In this document: positions 51,347 to 60,764 of the stretch, in pieces
How the letters are laid out: each line of letters starts with the position of its first letter
How positions within the stretch are numbered: position 1 is the first letter of the stretch
Assembly (NCBI RefSeq): GCF_007421925.1
Contig: NZ_QMDX01000009.1
Span: forward strand, 62,001 to 126,000
Length of the DNA stretch: 64,000 nucleotides
Direction: 5' to 3'
Source of the DNA: Haloglomus irregulare
GTDB taxonomy: Archaea; Halobacteriota; Halobacteria; Halobacteriales; Haloarculaceae
Program-made: the position numbers and the translations under genes
The notes under the pieces: model-generated
What the model saw: only the letters and a program-made list of their open reading frames with translations
What the model was told of the DNA's origin: nothing
Databases searched by the model: none

Positions 51347-52927
51347 TCAGGCCACGTCGATGCTCTCGACGTCGCCGGCGTCGGCCTCGTCGTCCCGGAG
51401 CCGGAACTTCTGGACCTTCCCGGAGGGGTTCTTCGGCAGTTCGTCGACGAAGTAGTACGCCCGCGGTCGCTTGAAATCGGCCAGGTCGTCGCTCTCCCGG
51501 CAGAACGCGTCGAGCGCGTCGGCGCCCGTCTCGCCGACGACGTAGGCGACGACGCGCTGGCCCCACTCGGCGTCGTCCTCGCCGACGACCGCGGCCTCGA
51601 CCACGTCCTCGTGGCGGAAGAGTACGTCCTCCACCTCGGCGGGGTAGACGTTCTCGCCGCCGGAGACGATCATGTCGTCCTTCCGGTCGACGACGTAGAG
51701 GTAGCCGTCCTCGTCGCGGTAGCCCAGGTCGCCCGTGTAGTACCACTCCCGGCCGTCGGCCTCGCGGAGCGAGTCGGCCGTCGCCTCCGGCCGGTTCCAG
51801 TACTCCCGCATCGTGCAGGGCCCGGTGAACAGTATCTCCCCGATAGCGCCCTGCTCGACGGTCGCGTCGGGGTCGGCGTCCGGCTCGACGATGCGGACCT
51901 GGTGGTTGAGCGCGGGCAGCCCGGCCGAGCCCTGCTTAGTGCGCTGCTCCTCGGGACTCTGGAAGGTGCCACAGGGGCCGATCTCGGTCATCCCGTACGC
52001 CTGGACGTACTCCTCACAGAGGTGCTCCATGCAGGCGTCGAGCACCTCCTTCGGCATCGGAGCGGCGCCGTACAGTCCCAGCCGGAGCGAGGAGACGTCG
52101 TGGTCGGTCTCGGCGGCGGTTCGGGCGACCCCGTTCCACGCCGTCGGCGCGGCGAAGAACACCGACACGTCGTGGGTCTGGATGGCGTCGAGCACGTCGA
52201 CCGGGTCGAACTCGTGATGGATGACGTTGGTCGCGCCGACCTGGACCCGCGGGAACAGGTTGGCGTGCAGCTCCGCGCAGTGGTACAGCGGGAGCGCCGA
52301 CAGCCCGACGTCACTGCGGGCGAGGTTCATCTCCGCGATACAGAGCAGGCTGTGCTCCATCATGTTCCGGTGCTCGTGGACGACGCCCTTCGGTCGGCCC
52401 GTCGTCCCGGAGGTGTAGATGAACGCGTACGGGTCGTCCTCGGCGACGGGCACCCCGGGTCGCTCCGGGCTCGCCGACGCCAGCAGGTCGTAGAAGTCCA
52501 GGTCCCCATCGGGCACGCCCTCGTCGATGTAGACGTACTCCTCGACGGTCTCGAGGTCGTCGCGGGCGCCGTCGACGGCCTCGCGGGTGTCGGCCTCGTA
52601 CAGCAGTACCTTCGATTCGGCGTCGTTGACGATGTACTCCACCTCGCCGGCCGGGAGCCGGTAGTTCAGCGGGTTGAAGACGGCGCCGAGCTTCGTGCAG
52701 GCGTACACCGCGACGACGATCTCGGAACCGTTGAACAGCATCGTCGAAACCCGGTCGCCCTTCTCGACCCCGAGGTCCGCCAGCGCGTTCGCCAGCCGGT
52801 TGGCCTTCCGGTCCAGCTCGGCGTACGTCCAGTACTGGTCCTTCCGCGGGTAGACGACGGCGTCCCGCTCGGGGTGGAGGTCGGCGGTCCGTTCGAGCGC
52901 GTCCGCGAGCGTGGCGTGTGATGCCAT
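51347..52927 (-). CDS. Acyl-CoA synthetase (AMP-forming)
   Basis: 526 residues. ATP loop YTSGTTGRPKGVVHEH (about 178-193), AYGMTEIGP (A5), YYTGDLGYRDEDGYLYVVDRKDDMIVSGGENVYPAEVE (A7-A8 hinge), and the C-terminal catalytic lysine in PKNPSGKVQKFRLR. Activates a carboxylic acid as acyl-AMP and then acyl-CoA; chain length not readable. Start ATG 52927. Confidence 0.93.
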   Translation of the reverse strand: MASHATLADALERTADLHPERDAVVYPRKDQYWTYAELDRKANRLANALADLGVEKGDRVSTMLFNGSEIVVAVYACTKLGAVFNPLNYRLPAGEVEYIVNDAESKVLLYEADTREAVDGARDDLETVEEYVYIDEGVPDGDLDFYDLLASASPERPGVPVAEDDPYAFIYTSGTTGRPKGVVHEHRNMMEHSLLCIAEMNLARSDVGLSALPLYHCAELHANLFPRVQVGATNVIHHEFDPVDVLDAIQTHDVSVFFAAPTAWNGVARTAAETDHDVSSLRLGLYGAAPMPKEVLDACMEHLCEEYVQAYGMTEIGPCGTFQSPEEQRTKQGSAGLPALNHQVRIVEPDADPDATVEQGAIGEILFTGPCTMREYWNRPEATADSLREADGREWYYTGDLGYRDEDGYLYVVDRKDDMIVSGGENVYPAEVEDVLFRHEDVVEAAVVGEDDAEWGQRVVAYVVGETGADALDAFCRESDDLADFKRPRAYYFVDELPKNPSGKVQKFRLRDDEADAGDVESIDVA

Positions 52928-53273
52928 GCTCCGGGCTGGGGGTGCCCGCGACAAAACTGTACGGGCGGGGCGGGGGCGTCCGACCTGTGGAGCCGCCGCG
53001 ACCGGTCCGGGCACCCCCGCTGGCGAGCAGCCGAGTGAACCGGGTGACGACGCCCCCTCGTGCCGTGCCCCGCGAGACCGGCCGCCGACCCTCGCTGCTC
53101 CGGACGAGTTCTCGCGGCGGGTAACGAGTGACTATCCGGATTAACGGGCGATTAGGGCGGGGAAATCACCCGCTCGGGCCCGCTACCGGGCGACGATCGG
53201 CCAGGGGTGTCGACCGGCGCCTCCGAGCGAACTATGGATAACGGTTTTCACCGGGGCCGGGCGTGGTGATATC
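52928..53273. other. Intergenic DNA before the pilin gene
   Basis: 346 bp between divergent genes. Near the pilin start are a TATA-like CTATGGATAA (53232-53241, about 36 bp before ATG) and a GGTGAT Shine-Dalgarno-like site 5 bp before the ATG. I see nothing else in it. Confidence 0.45.
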
Positions 53274-53747
53274 ATGGGGGGTGACCGTGCGACAGACGGT
53301 GGTACTGCGTTCCCGTCACGGGTCGACAGCGAGGACCGGGGCCAGTCCGAGGTCATCGGCGTCATCCTGGCCACGTCCATCACCGTCGTACTAGCGGCGG
53401 TGATGGGCCAGTACGTGTTCGGGATCAGCATCATACAGTCCCCGGAGCAGTCCGTCGGGCCGCAGGCCAGCTTCGACACGACCGCCGAGAGCGACGGCGA
53501 CCTCAGGGTCCGACATACGACCGGTGACCGCGTCGACCTGGACAGGGTCAACATCACCGGCTCGGACCACGGGGAGTTCCGGAACTCCGTCCTGGACCCG
53601 GCCGACGACGACGGCGAGTGGACGGCCAGCGAGTCGATCACGCTCGACAGTGGCAACCTGACCACCGGTGAGACGGTCCGCATCACCTGGAAATCCTCGA
53701 CCACGGACGACTCCACGGTGCTCCTCAACTACGAGTACGACCCGTAG
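53274..53747 (+). CDS. Type IV pilin-like secreted protein (DUF1628 type)
   Basis: 157 residues. A hydrophilic leader is followed by DRGQSEVIGVILATSITVVLAAVMGQYVFGI (about 21-51), the archaeal pilin H-domain. The prepilin peptidase PibD would cut before QSEVIG. The mature part is acidic, beta-rich, with N-x-S/T sites (NIT, NLT) for N-glycosylation. Serves adhesion or surface structures. Possible partner ATPase is encoded at 57299-59740. Confidence 0.88.
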   Translation: MGGDRATDGGTAFPSRVDSEDRGQSEVIGVILATSITVVLAAVMGQYVFGISIIQSPEQSVGPQASFDTTAESDGDLRVRHTTGDRVDLDRVNITGSDHGEFRNSVLDPADDDGEWTASESITLDSGNLTTGETVRITWKSSTTDDSTVLLNYEYDP

Positions 53748-53759
53748 AGACTCCGGGCC

Positions 53760-54689
53760 CTACACCCGGTCGATGACGTCGCCGAACCGGGACAGCGCCC
53801 GCTCGGGGTCGCCGTCCTCGCGGGCCTCCGAGACGCCGACGAGGACGTGGTCGACGCCCGCGTCGTCCAGCCGCCGGAGGTAGTCGACGAACCACTCCCG
53901 GCCCGCCCGGAAGCCCTGGTGGGCGTGCTCGGGGTCGGCGCCGGGGTCGTCCGCGAGTTCGGCCCGCAGCGCCATGAGGAACGGCTTGTCGCCCGCGGCG
54001 GCCCGCCAGTCCGCGAGGTACGTCTCCAGCGTCTCCGCGGGCAGGTGGTAGAACAGCCAGCCGTCGCCGTAGGCGCCGAGCCACTCGACCCGCTGCCGGG
54101 AGTGGCCCGTCGGGAGCAGCGGGACGGACCCGGTCGTCGGTTTCGGGACGAGGTCCAGCTCGCCGTCGAGCTCGCCCCACCAGCCCGCCCGCTCGGGGAA
54201 CGGCTCGCGCCAGCACGCCCGCATGACGCGCACGGATTCGCGAAAGCGGGCGCTTCGCTCCGTCAGGTCGACGTCGAACGCGTCGTACTCCGGGTCGCGG
54301 TCACCCGTCGCGACGCCCAGCACGAGCCGGCCGTCCGACAGCCGGTCCACGGAGGCGGCGGCCTTCGCGACGTGTGCCGGATGCCGCAGCGGGAGGACGA
54401 CGCTCGCCGTCCCGAGTGCCACCTCGTCGGTGTGCGCGGCGACGTGACCCAGCCACGGGAAGGTGTCGTAGGTCTGCCCGGTGTCGCGAAAGCGGGGCCA
54501 GCGGAAGGGGACGTCGCGAGCCCAGAGCCCGTCGAACCCGACGGCCTCGGCGTGGGCCGCGAGCGCCACCTCGCGGTCGACGGGCGGGCGGGACTGCCGG
54601 CTGTCGGTGAGGGGGAAGCCGGTGCCGACGGTGAGGCCGTCGCCGCCGAACAGGCGCTCGAAGCCCGCGTTCCGGTGGTCGTCGGGCAC
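53760..54689 (-). CDS. LLM-class flavin/F420-dependent oxidoreductase
   Basis: 309 residues with GTG start. Luciferase-like TIM barrel: AVGFDGLWARDVPFRWPRF near the start, TDEVALGTASVVLPLRHPAHVAKAAASVDRLSDGRLVLGVATGD (central signature), GHSRQRVEWLGAYGDGWLFY. Members use FMN or F420; with F420 genes nearby the latter is possible but not shown. Substrate unknown. Confidence 0.86.
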   Translation of the reverse strand: MPDDHRNAGFERLFGGDGLTVGTGFPLTDSRQSRPPVDREVALAAHAEAVGFDGLWARDVPFRWPRFRDTGQTYDTFPWLGHVAAHTDEVALGTASVVLPLRHPAHVAKAAASVDRLSDGRLVLGVATGDRDPEYDAFDVDLTERSARFRESVRVMRACWREPFPERAGWWGELDGELDLVPKPTTGSVPLLPTGHSRQRVEWLGAYGDGWLFYHLPAETLETYLADWRAAAGDKPFLMALRAELADDPGADPEHAHQGFRAGREWFVDYLRRLDDAGVDHVLVGVSEAREDGDPERALSRFGDVIDRV

Positions 54690-54737
54690 ACGCCACCGTG
54701 GGGGCGGCGGGAGAAAGTGGCTATCGGTCCGGTTCGG

Positions 54738-54890
54738 TTACCGGTAGTCCGGAACCAGCGGGGCGCCGAAGGTCCGCTCGGGGAGGGCGCGGCGCTCCCC
54801 GCCGTCGGCAGTCGGTCGGGTCTCCTCGGTCTCCGTGGTCGATGTCGGCATCTCCGGGACGAGCGGGGCAGGGGTCATCTCTCGCGTCAT
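54738..54890 (-). CDS. Possible 50-residue protein of unknown function
   Basis: MTREMTPAPLVPEMPTSTTE then a Thr/Pro/Glu-rich stretch ending FGAPLVPDYR. Preceded on the minus strand by AT-rich sequence with TTATTA about 10 bp before the ATG and CCTTATTTCC further up. No family recognised; composition could be coding. Confidence 0.35.
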   Translation of the reverse strand: MTREMTPAPLVPEMPTSTTETEETRPTADGGERRALPERTFGAPLVPDYR

Positions 54891-55033
54891 ACTCCGGGTA
54901 ATAAGGACGACGGAAATAAGGTTAATGATTGATAATGGGGTATACCGGCAAGGCTGTCCGGAGCCGTCGGTCGGCGGCCCGAGCGCCGCGGCCACACACT
55001 TATTCGGCAGGCGGTCAACCCTTCCCGCCACCC

Positions 55034-56074
55034 ATGCGCGCCGCCAGACTCCACGCGTACACCGAGGAGATGAGTGAGGCGCTCAGCATCGACGACGTCC
55101 CGCGGCCGACGGCCGACGGGCCCGACGACGTGGTCGTCGAGGTCCAGGGCGCCGGCTGGTGCCAGACGGACAACCACGTCGTCGAGGGGATGTGGACCGA
55201 CTACGTCCCGCAGGAGCTGCCGCTGACACTGGGCCACGAGAACGCCGGCCGCGTCGTCGCCGTCGGCGAGAACGTCGAGACCGTCGCCGAGGGCCAGCCG
55301 GTCATCTGCCATCCGGTCCGGACCTGCGGCGTCTGCCGGCCCTGCCGGCAGGGGGAGGACATGTACTGCGAGAACGTCGCCTTCCCGGGGCTCACCCACG
55401 ATGGCGGCTTCGCCGACTCCCTCCTCACCAACGAGCGAGCGGTCATCCCGCTCCCCGACGGCGTCGACCCGACCGACATCGCGCCCCACGCCGACGCCGG
55501 CATCACCGCGTACCACGCGGTCAAGAAGGCGACCGCCGAGTTGAACCCCGGCGACACGGCCGTCGTCATCGGCGTCGGCGGGCTCGGCCACATCGGCATC
55601 CAGTGTCTGGACGCGATGAGCGCCGCCGACATCGTCGCGCTCGACCTGAAGCCGTCGGCCCGCGACCTGGCCGCCAATCTCGGTGCCCGCCACACCTTCG
55701 ACCCGGCGACCGACGACGTCCCGGCCGAGATCGAGGCGCTCACCGACGGGACCGGCGCCGCACAGGTCCTCGACTTCGTCGGCGCCGACGAGACGACCGC
55801 GCTCGGCCCCGACATCGCGGCCCCCGGCGCCGACCACCACGTCGTCGGCTACGGCGGGCACGTCCATCAGCCGTCACAGACGCTGGTCGACGGCGAGTTC
55901 GGCTACCGGGGCACGCTGGTCGGGCACTACACCGAACTCCAGGAGCTCGTCGCCCTGGTCGACCGCGGTGACGTCGACCTGCACACGACCCGCTACGACC
56001 TCGCGGAGATCAACACCGTCGCGGAGAAGTTGGAGCACGGCGAGATCGACGGGCGGGCGGTCATCACGCCCTGA
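55034..56074 (+). CDS. Zinc-dependent alcohol dehydrogenase (MDR)
   Basis: 346 residues. Catalytic zinc ligands C41 (GWCQTDNH), H in LGHENAGRV; structural zinc cysteines CGVCRPCRQGEDMYC; Rossmann motif VIGVGGLGHIGIQ. Oxidises an alcohol with NAD(P). A TATA-like ACTTATTC is about 30 bp upstream of ATG 55034. A longer frame from 54929 is not supported. Confidence 0.92.
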   Translation: MRAARLHAYTEEMSEALSIDDVPRPTADGPDDVVVEVQGAGWCQTDNHVVEGMWTDYVPQELPLTLGHENAGRVVAVGENVETVAEGQPVICHPVRTCGVCRPCRQGEDMYCENVAFPGLTHDGGFADSLLTNERAVIPLPDGVDPTDIAPHADAGITAYHAVKKATAELNPGDTAVVIGVGGLGHIGIQCLDAMSAADIVALDLKPSARDLAANLGARHTFDPATDDVPAEIEALTDGTGAAQVLDFVGADETTALGPDIAAPGADHHVVGYGGHVHQPSQTLVDGEFGYRGTLVGHYTELQELVALVDRGDVDLHTTRYDLAEINTVAEKLEHGEIDGRAVITP

Positions 56075-56155
56075 CGCCGGCTCCCCCCCTCACGTCGCAC
56101 GCGACCCGGACGAGCGGCGACCGTCGTCACCCGGTGGCACCCCGCCACGGCCGTC

Positions 56156-57049
56156 TCACTCGATGCCGTGGTCCTTCAGGAACCCGTCGGTGATGAGGCT
56201 CGCGTAGAACGACTCCACGCGCTCGTCGTACGGGGGGGCGATGTCGATGAGCTCCGCCGCGACCGCCGTCTTGGTCCCCTCGCGGGAGTCCGCCCCCTCG
56301 TGCAGTTCGAGGATCCGCTCGTCGAACCGCTGGAGCTCCCGCTCGGCCGTCTCGAAGGCGGCCGCCGGCTCGTCGGGCCAGACCCCGAAATGCGGGAACA
56401 CGATCCGCTCGGGGTCGAGTTCGCGGAGCCGGTCGATGGCGCCCCCGATCCGCGCCACGCTGAAGTTGGGCAGCGAAGCGGGCGGAATCCAGCGGTCGAC
56501 ATCCCGGAACTGCATGCCCAGGCACTCGGCCGCGAACAGCAGGTCCCGCTCCGGGTTCCAGACCGCGAAGTGGTCCGGCGAGTGCCCCGGCGCGTGGACG
56601 AGTTCGAGCGTGTTCGCGCCGATGTCGAGCGTCGTTCCCTCGTCCGACACCGTGACGATGTTCCCCTCCGGAACCGGCCCCTGTTCGCCCATCTCCGAGA
56701 AATGCTCGCCCATGGCGCGACGGCTGCTCTCGACCAGCCCGGCGGGGTCGGCCAGATGCGAGGCCGTCAGTTCGTGGATGTGGACGTTCAGCTCCGGTGC
56801 CGCGTCGACCAGCGCGCCCGCCCCGCCACTGTGGTCGGTGTGGACGTGCGAGAGGACCAGATGCTCCAGATCCGCCGGCGCGACGCCGCACGCCGAGAGC
56901 CCCTCCATCAGTCGGCCGGCGCTGGCGGCGGTGCCCGCGTCGACCAGCGTCGGCTCCTCGTCGTCGAAGAGGTAGACCGACGTGACGCCGGTGTCGAACA
57001 TCCCGATGTCGATGCCGAAGACCCCTTCGGCGACCTCGAAGGTCGTCAT
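56156..57049 (-). CDS. Metallo-beta-lactamase fold hydrolase
   Basis: 297 residues. HVHTDH motif (H68-x-H70-x-D72-H73), later HAPGHSPDHF and VFPHFGVWPDEP with the remaining ligands. Binuclear metal hydrolase of the glyoxalase II-like group; substrate unknown. ATG 57049 begins MTTFEVAEGVFGID. The 250 bp upstream (57050-57298) hold no gene, though a short plus-strand run VTALARLTEDLPSMAAAEIEHR before a stop at 57193 resembles coding sequence. Confidence 0.9.
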   Translation of the reverse strand: MTTFEVAEGVFGIDIGMFDTGVTSVYLFDDEEPTLVDAGTAASAGRLMEGLSACGVAPADLEHLVLSHVHTDHSGGAGALVDAAPELNVHIHELTASHLADPAGLVESSRRAMGEHFSEMGEQGPVPEGNIVTVSDEGTTLDIGANTLELVHAPGHSPDHFAVWNPERDLLFAAECLGMQFRDVDRWIPPASLPNFSVARIGGAIDRLRELDPERIVFPHFGVWPDEPAAAFETAERELQRFDERILELHEGADSREGTKTAVAAELIDIAPPYDERVESFYASLITDGFLKDHGIE

Positions 57050-57298
57050 GCCGCAGTGTTGGATGGCATCCGAAAAGCCCGTTTCGGCGGGGACGCGGCT
57101 ACGTCGAACCGGTCCGATGTCCGCGTGACCGCGCTCGCGCGGCTGACGGAGGACCTGCCGTCGATGGCCGCCGCCGAGATCGAGCACCGGTGAAGTGGGC
57201 CCACCGGGGGGCATCGAGCCGGGACGGACGGCCCCCGGCTACCGGGGGACACGTCGCCCCGGGAGTCGGAGGGGTCCGGGGGCCGGTGGGGCCGCCGG

Positions 57299-59740
57299 TC
57301 ATCGGTCCTGCTCGTCCGGCCGGGCAGGCCGGGAGCCATCGGCGCCGCCGTCGGTGGCCCGCGCCTGCCGGTCACGGACCCGCTCGACGGTCGCGGCCTC
57401 GTTCGCCCGGAGATCGGCGAGGAAGCCGAACAGGTCGGCGAAGTCGTCGCGGTCCTCCTGCACGAGATGCTCGACGTAGCGGCGCTTGCGCCGGAACTCG
57501 CGCTCGACGTCGGCCACCGGGCGGTCGGTGGCGCGGCCGAGGCGGTCGAAGACCCGCGTCCGGTCGCTCGCGGTCGCCTCCCGGTCGGCCCCCCCGGACC
57601 CGTCGAGCGCGAACGCGTGCCGGAAGCTCCCGTCGTGCTCGCGCTCGGCGACCCGGTTCCAGTAGATGGGCGTCCCGTCCTTCTCGATGACGCCGTGGTC
57701 CCGCCCCCGCTCGCCGGGCGTGTCGAGGGCAGCGTACTCGGTCTCGGAGCAGAACTCGACGGCCTCGGCGACGTAGCGCTCGCCGGCCGCGTGCCTGGGG
57801 AAGACGACGAGGTCGATCTCCCGGAGAAGGTAGGCCGGCAGCCCCTGCTCGACCACGCGGTTGACGAGCTTCTCCACGTCCTCGGCGTGGGTGGTGCCGA
57901 GGATGCCGTGGCCCGTGTTCAGGCTCTCTCCGAACGTCTCGAAGGATGCGGGGGTGTTTATCTCGGCTATCACCTCGGTATCCGGGTTCAGGTAGTTCGC
58001 TTCCGTCATCAGGTCGGCCATTGTCACGCGTTTGAACTCGTCCTGGTGGTCGCGCGTCGACAGCGAGACGCCCGTCTCGTGGGGAAGCCGGACCTCGCGG
58101 GAGCCCTCGTCGATACTGACGGGTCGGTCCTGGTAGTCGATGAACGGCATATGGGCGTTCATCAGCGTCGTCTTGCCCACCCCGGTCGGCCCGGAGAAGA
58201 GGACGACGCCGTGGTGCTCGTAGAACTGCCACAGCAGGGCCACGAGGTCGACCGAGAGGGCGTCACGGCGGACGAGGTCGACCGGCGTGAGCGCGCCGGG
58301 CGCCTGCTTCCGGATCGAGACGTGCGGCCCGCCCTCGGTGATGGCCGGTAGGGCGACCGCACACCGGATGGTCTCGTCGACCCCGGGCGGGTCGAGGTTC
58401 ACCTTCGCGGAGGGCTGGCTGGCGTCGAGTTCGACCCCGTCGGCGGCCGCCAGCTTCCGGACCACGTTGATGAACGTCGGCTCGTCCGCGAACGAGAGGT
58501 TGGTCGGGACGCGCCGTTCGGGGCCGTCGCGACCGGGGCCGGGGCGTCGGTCGTCGGCATCGCCGGCCTCGCTGCCCGGGGCGTCGCTCCGGGGGACCAC
58601 CTTCACCCGCTCGCCGACGCGGTTGGCCTCTACGTCCTCCAGATGTGGGTCCCGTATCGGCACCGTCAGCGGCCCGTAGCCGACGAAGTCACGGAAGACG
58701 TAGTAGACGAGGTCGTCCAGCCGGTCGGTCGCGTAGCGCTCGTCCGCGGGCGGCACCGCCAGCCCGTGTTCGGCCAGCGCCGACCGGAGCCGGTGCCGGG
58801 TCGCGGCGAGCCAGGCACGAGTGTTCCGTGCGGTGAGCCGCCGCGAGAGTAGTTCCTCGGCCCGTTCCCGAACGAACGCCGCCCGGTCACGGTTCCCCGT
58901 TCCCGTCGGCGCGTCCCCGACGCTCACGCCGTCGCCACCGAGGACGACGCCGGTCCCCGTCTCCCAGACGCGCTCCTTGCATGCGGCGACCAGCGCCTCG
59001 TCACCGGGGAGCAGATCGGGCTCCTGGACCGCGTACTTCGACACGAACGGGTCGCCGCCGAGGGTGTGCTCGCGGTACCTGACGACCGGTACCTCGAACC
59101 CGCGGAAGTCGACGGTGTACCGGGTCGACCGCTCGCTGGCGAACCGCGACAGCAGTTCCGCGTCCGGGTCGACGACGCCGGTCCGGGCGGGGGCGAAGTC
59201 GGCCGTGTGGACGATGAGACGCCCGTCCGTCCGCGGCTCCTCGCCGTCGTCACTGGCCCAGGTGGCGTCGCCGGCCGCGTCGCCCCCGGCCGGCCGGGTA
59301 TCCGCGACCTCGATCCGCTCGTCGAGCGCCAGCGGCGTTAGCTCCCCCAGACAGCGAACCTCCCGGAGCGCGTGGTACTCGACGCGCCGGCGCCCGTCGG
59401 CCGACAGGTCGAGCAGCCGGTCCAGCACCCGCTCGTGCTTCCCGTCGAACCCCTCACGGACCCGCTCCCTGGCCCCTTCCCGGGTGAGCGGCCGGTCGGG
59501 CGGCGCGTCGGCGAAGTAGTCCCGTAGCCGGTCGAGTCCTGCTTCCCCGGCCCCGGACAGCGACGGCTCCCGGACGGCGTACGAGAACGCGACACCCGAC
59601 CCGTGGCGGTCGCCGGAGCGCTCGCGGACGGTCACGACGACGCCCGGTGCTACCTCGTACTGCGCCCGGACGCCCGGCGCGTACCAGGCATCCGGGCTGT
59701 CCGGGGGCTCGGGCGCCGGCACGGTCGGTGACTCGGTCAC
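57299..59740 (-). CDS. Type II/IV secretion system ATPase (PilB/TadA-like)
   Basis: 813 residues from GTG 59740. The first ~430 residues are the archaeal N-terminal extension; the motor domain follows with LEDVEANRVGERVKV, the Walker A FSGPTGVGKTT (about 515-525), SIDEGSREVRLP (Asp box), and HGILGTTHAEDVEKLVNRVV (His box). Drives pilus or archaellum-like assembly at the membrane. The usual PilC/TadC membrane gene is not adjacent. GTG 59740 rather than TTG 59746: a TATA-like ACTTAAAT on the opposite strand (59764-59771) is about 27 bp before it. Confidence 0.9.
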   Translation of the reverse strand: MTESPTVPAPEPPDSPDAWYAPGVRAQYEVAPGVVVTVRERSGDRHGSGVAFSYAVREPSLSGAGEAGLDRLRDYFADAPPDRPLTREGARERVREGFDGKHERVLDRLLDLSADGRRRVEYHALREVRCLGELTPLALDERIEVADTRPAGGDAAGDATWASDDGEEPRTDGRLIVHTADFAPARTGVVDPDAELLSRFASERSTRYTVDFRGFEVPVVRYREHTLGGDPFVSKYAVQEPDLLPGDEALVAACKERVWETGTGVVLGGDGVSVGDAPTGTGNRDRAAFVRERAEELLSRRLTARNTRAWLAATRHRLRSALAEHGLAVPPADERYATDRLDDLVYYVFRDFVGYGPLTVPIRDPHLEDVEANRVGERVKVVPRSDAPGSEAGDADDRRPGPGRDGPERRVPTNLSFADEPTFINVVRKLAAADGVELDASQPSAKVNLDPPGVDETIRCAVALPAITEGGPHVSIRKQAPGALTPVDLVRRDALSVDLVALLWQFYEHHGVVLFSGPTGVGKTTLMNAHMPFIDYQDRPVSIDEGSREVRLPHETGVSLSTRDHQDEFKRVTMADLMTEANYLNPDTEVIAEINTPASFETFGESLNTGHGILGTTHAEDVEKLVNRVVEQGLPAYLLREIDLVVFPRHAAGERYVAEAVEFCSETEYAALDTPGERGRDHGVIEKDGTPIYWNRVAEREHDGSFRHAFALDGSGGADREATASDRTRVFDRLGRATDRPVADVEREFRRKRRYVEHLVQEDRDDFADLFGFLADLRANEAATVERVRDRQARATDGGADGSRPARPDEQDR

Positions 59741-59763
59741 GGGCAATCCGTCCGAGTTTTCGG

Positions 59764-59771
59764 ACTTAAAT
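59764..59771 (-). promoter_or_regulatory. TATA-like box of the secretion ATPase gene
   Basis: The minus strand reads ATTTAAGT, about 27 bp before the GTG at 59740; leaderless spacing. Confidence 0.5.
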
Positions 59772-59934
59772 CTATGGAATCAGAGATGAACTAATGCCCG
59801 CTCGCGCCCATACGTACACCAGGGGCTCGCCAACGCCGCGGCCGCCGGTATCCGACCCGCGTTCCCCCGGCGGAGCGGCACCGTGACGCCCCGCCCTCGC
59901 CCGGGTTTTTAACCGTCTGACCGGCGTCTGACGG

Positions 59935-59943
59935 GATACTAAG
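59935..59943 (+). promoter_or_regulatory. Possible promoter of the parA operon
   Basis: GATACTAAG lies about 30 bp before ATG 59970. A T5 run inside CGGGTTTTTAACCG (59903-59916) further upstream could also act as promoter or terminator. Confidence 0.35.
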
Positions 59944-59969
59944 CGGTTTTGAGTATTTATCTAGTTGAT

Positions 59970-60764
59970 ATGGGCGAGGCGACCAGACTGGCGGTGAGCA
60001 ATCAGAAAGGGGGGGTGGGGAAGACAGCAGTGGCGATCAACGTTGCCGGCGGGCTGAGCGACCGGGGCCGTGACGTGCTGTTGGTCGACCTCGACCCGCA
60101 GGGGAACGCCACGGAGAACCTCGGGATGCGCGAGCGGTACGACGACGAGCCGCCGTCGCTGTTCGACGCGCTGAGCGACCCCTCGATGCGGGACCGGATC
60201 GGCGACCTCGTCGTGGAACACCCGGAGATGGACGTCATCCCCTCGAACATCGACATGACGGCGGTCGAGCCGGAGCTGACCCTGTCCCGACGGTCCGGGG
60301 AGCAGCTCGACCTCGCGTTGGGACACGTCGAGGACGCGTACGACTACGTCATCATCGACTGTCCGCCGTTCCTGGGCAACCTGATGGACAACGCGCTGTA
60401 CGCGGCTCGACACACGCTGGTCCCGGCGCTCGCCGAGACCACGAGCAAGCGCGCGTTCGAACTGCTGTTCGACCATATCGAGGCACTGGAGCGCGACTAC
60501 GACATCGGGATTCGCGAGTGCGGGGTCGTGGTCAACCGCATCGACGTCCGGAAGCGGCAGGCGACGGAGATGCTCGACTGGATCGAGACCGCCTTCGAGG
60601 ACACCCCCGTCTGGCGGGAGCGGGAGCGAGCCGCCGTCCAGCGGGCGCTCGCGGAGGGCGGCTCGCTGTTCCTCGAAGCGCCGGACTGCGACCAGTGCGG
60701 GACGTTCGCCGAGATCGCCCGGACGCTCGACCGGCAGTTCGAGACCGTGGAGCCACAGCCATGA
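59970..60764 (+). CDS. ParA/MinD-family ATPase
   Basis: 264 residues. Deviant Walker A NQKGGVGKT (11-19) with signature lysine K13, DLDPQGN (Walker A' region), and YVIIDCPPFLG (Walker B). ParA-type ATPases move DNA or complexes by patterned binding to the nucleoid. Start ATG 59970; a TTG seven codons upstream is less likely. The stop overlaps the next gene (ATGA). No ParB gene is present; the small protein encoded next takes its place in the operon. Confidence 0.93.
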   Translation: MGEATRLAVSNQKGGVGKTAVAINVAGGLSDRGRDVLLVDLDPQGNATENLGMRERYDDEPPSLFDALSDPSMRDRIGDLVVEHPEMDVIPSNIDMTAVEPELTLSRRSGEQLDLALGHVEDAYDYVIIDCPPFLGNLMDNALYAARHTLVPALAETTSKRAFELLFDHIEALERDYDIGIRECGVVVNRIDVRKRQATEMLDWIETAFEDTPVWRERERAAVQRALAEGGSLFLEAPDCDQCGTFAEIARTLDRQFETVEPQP

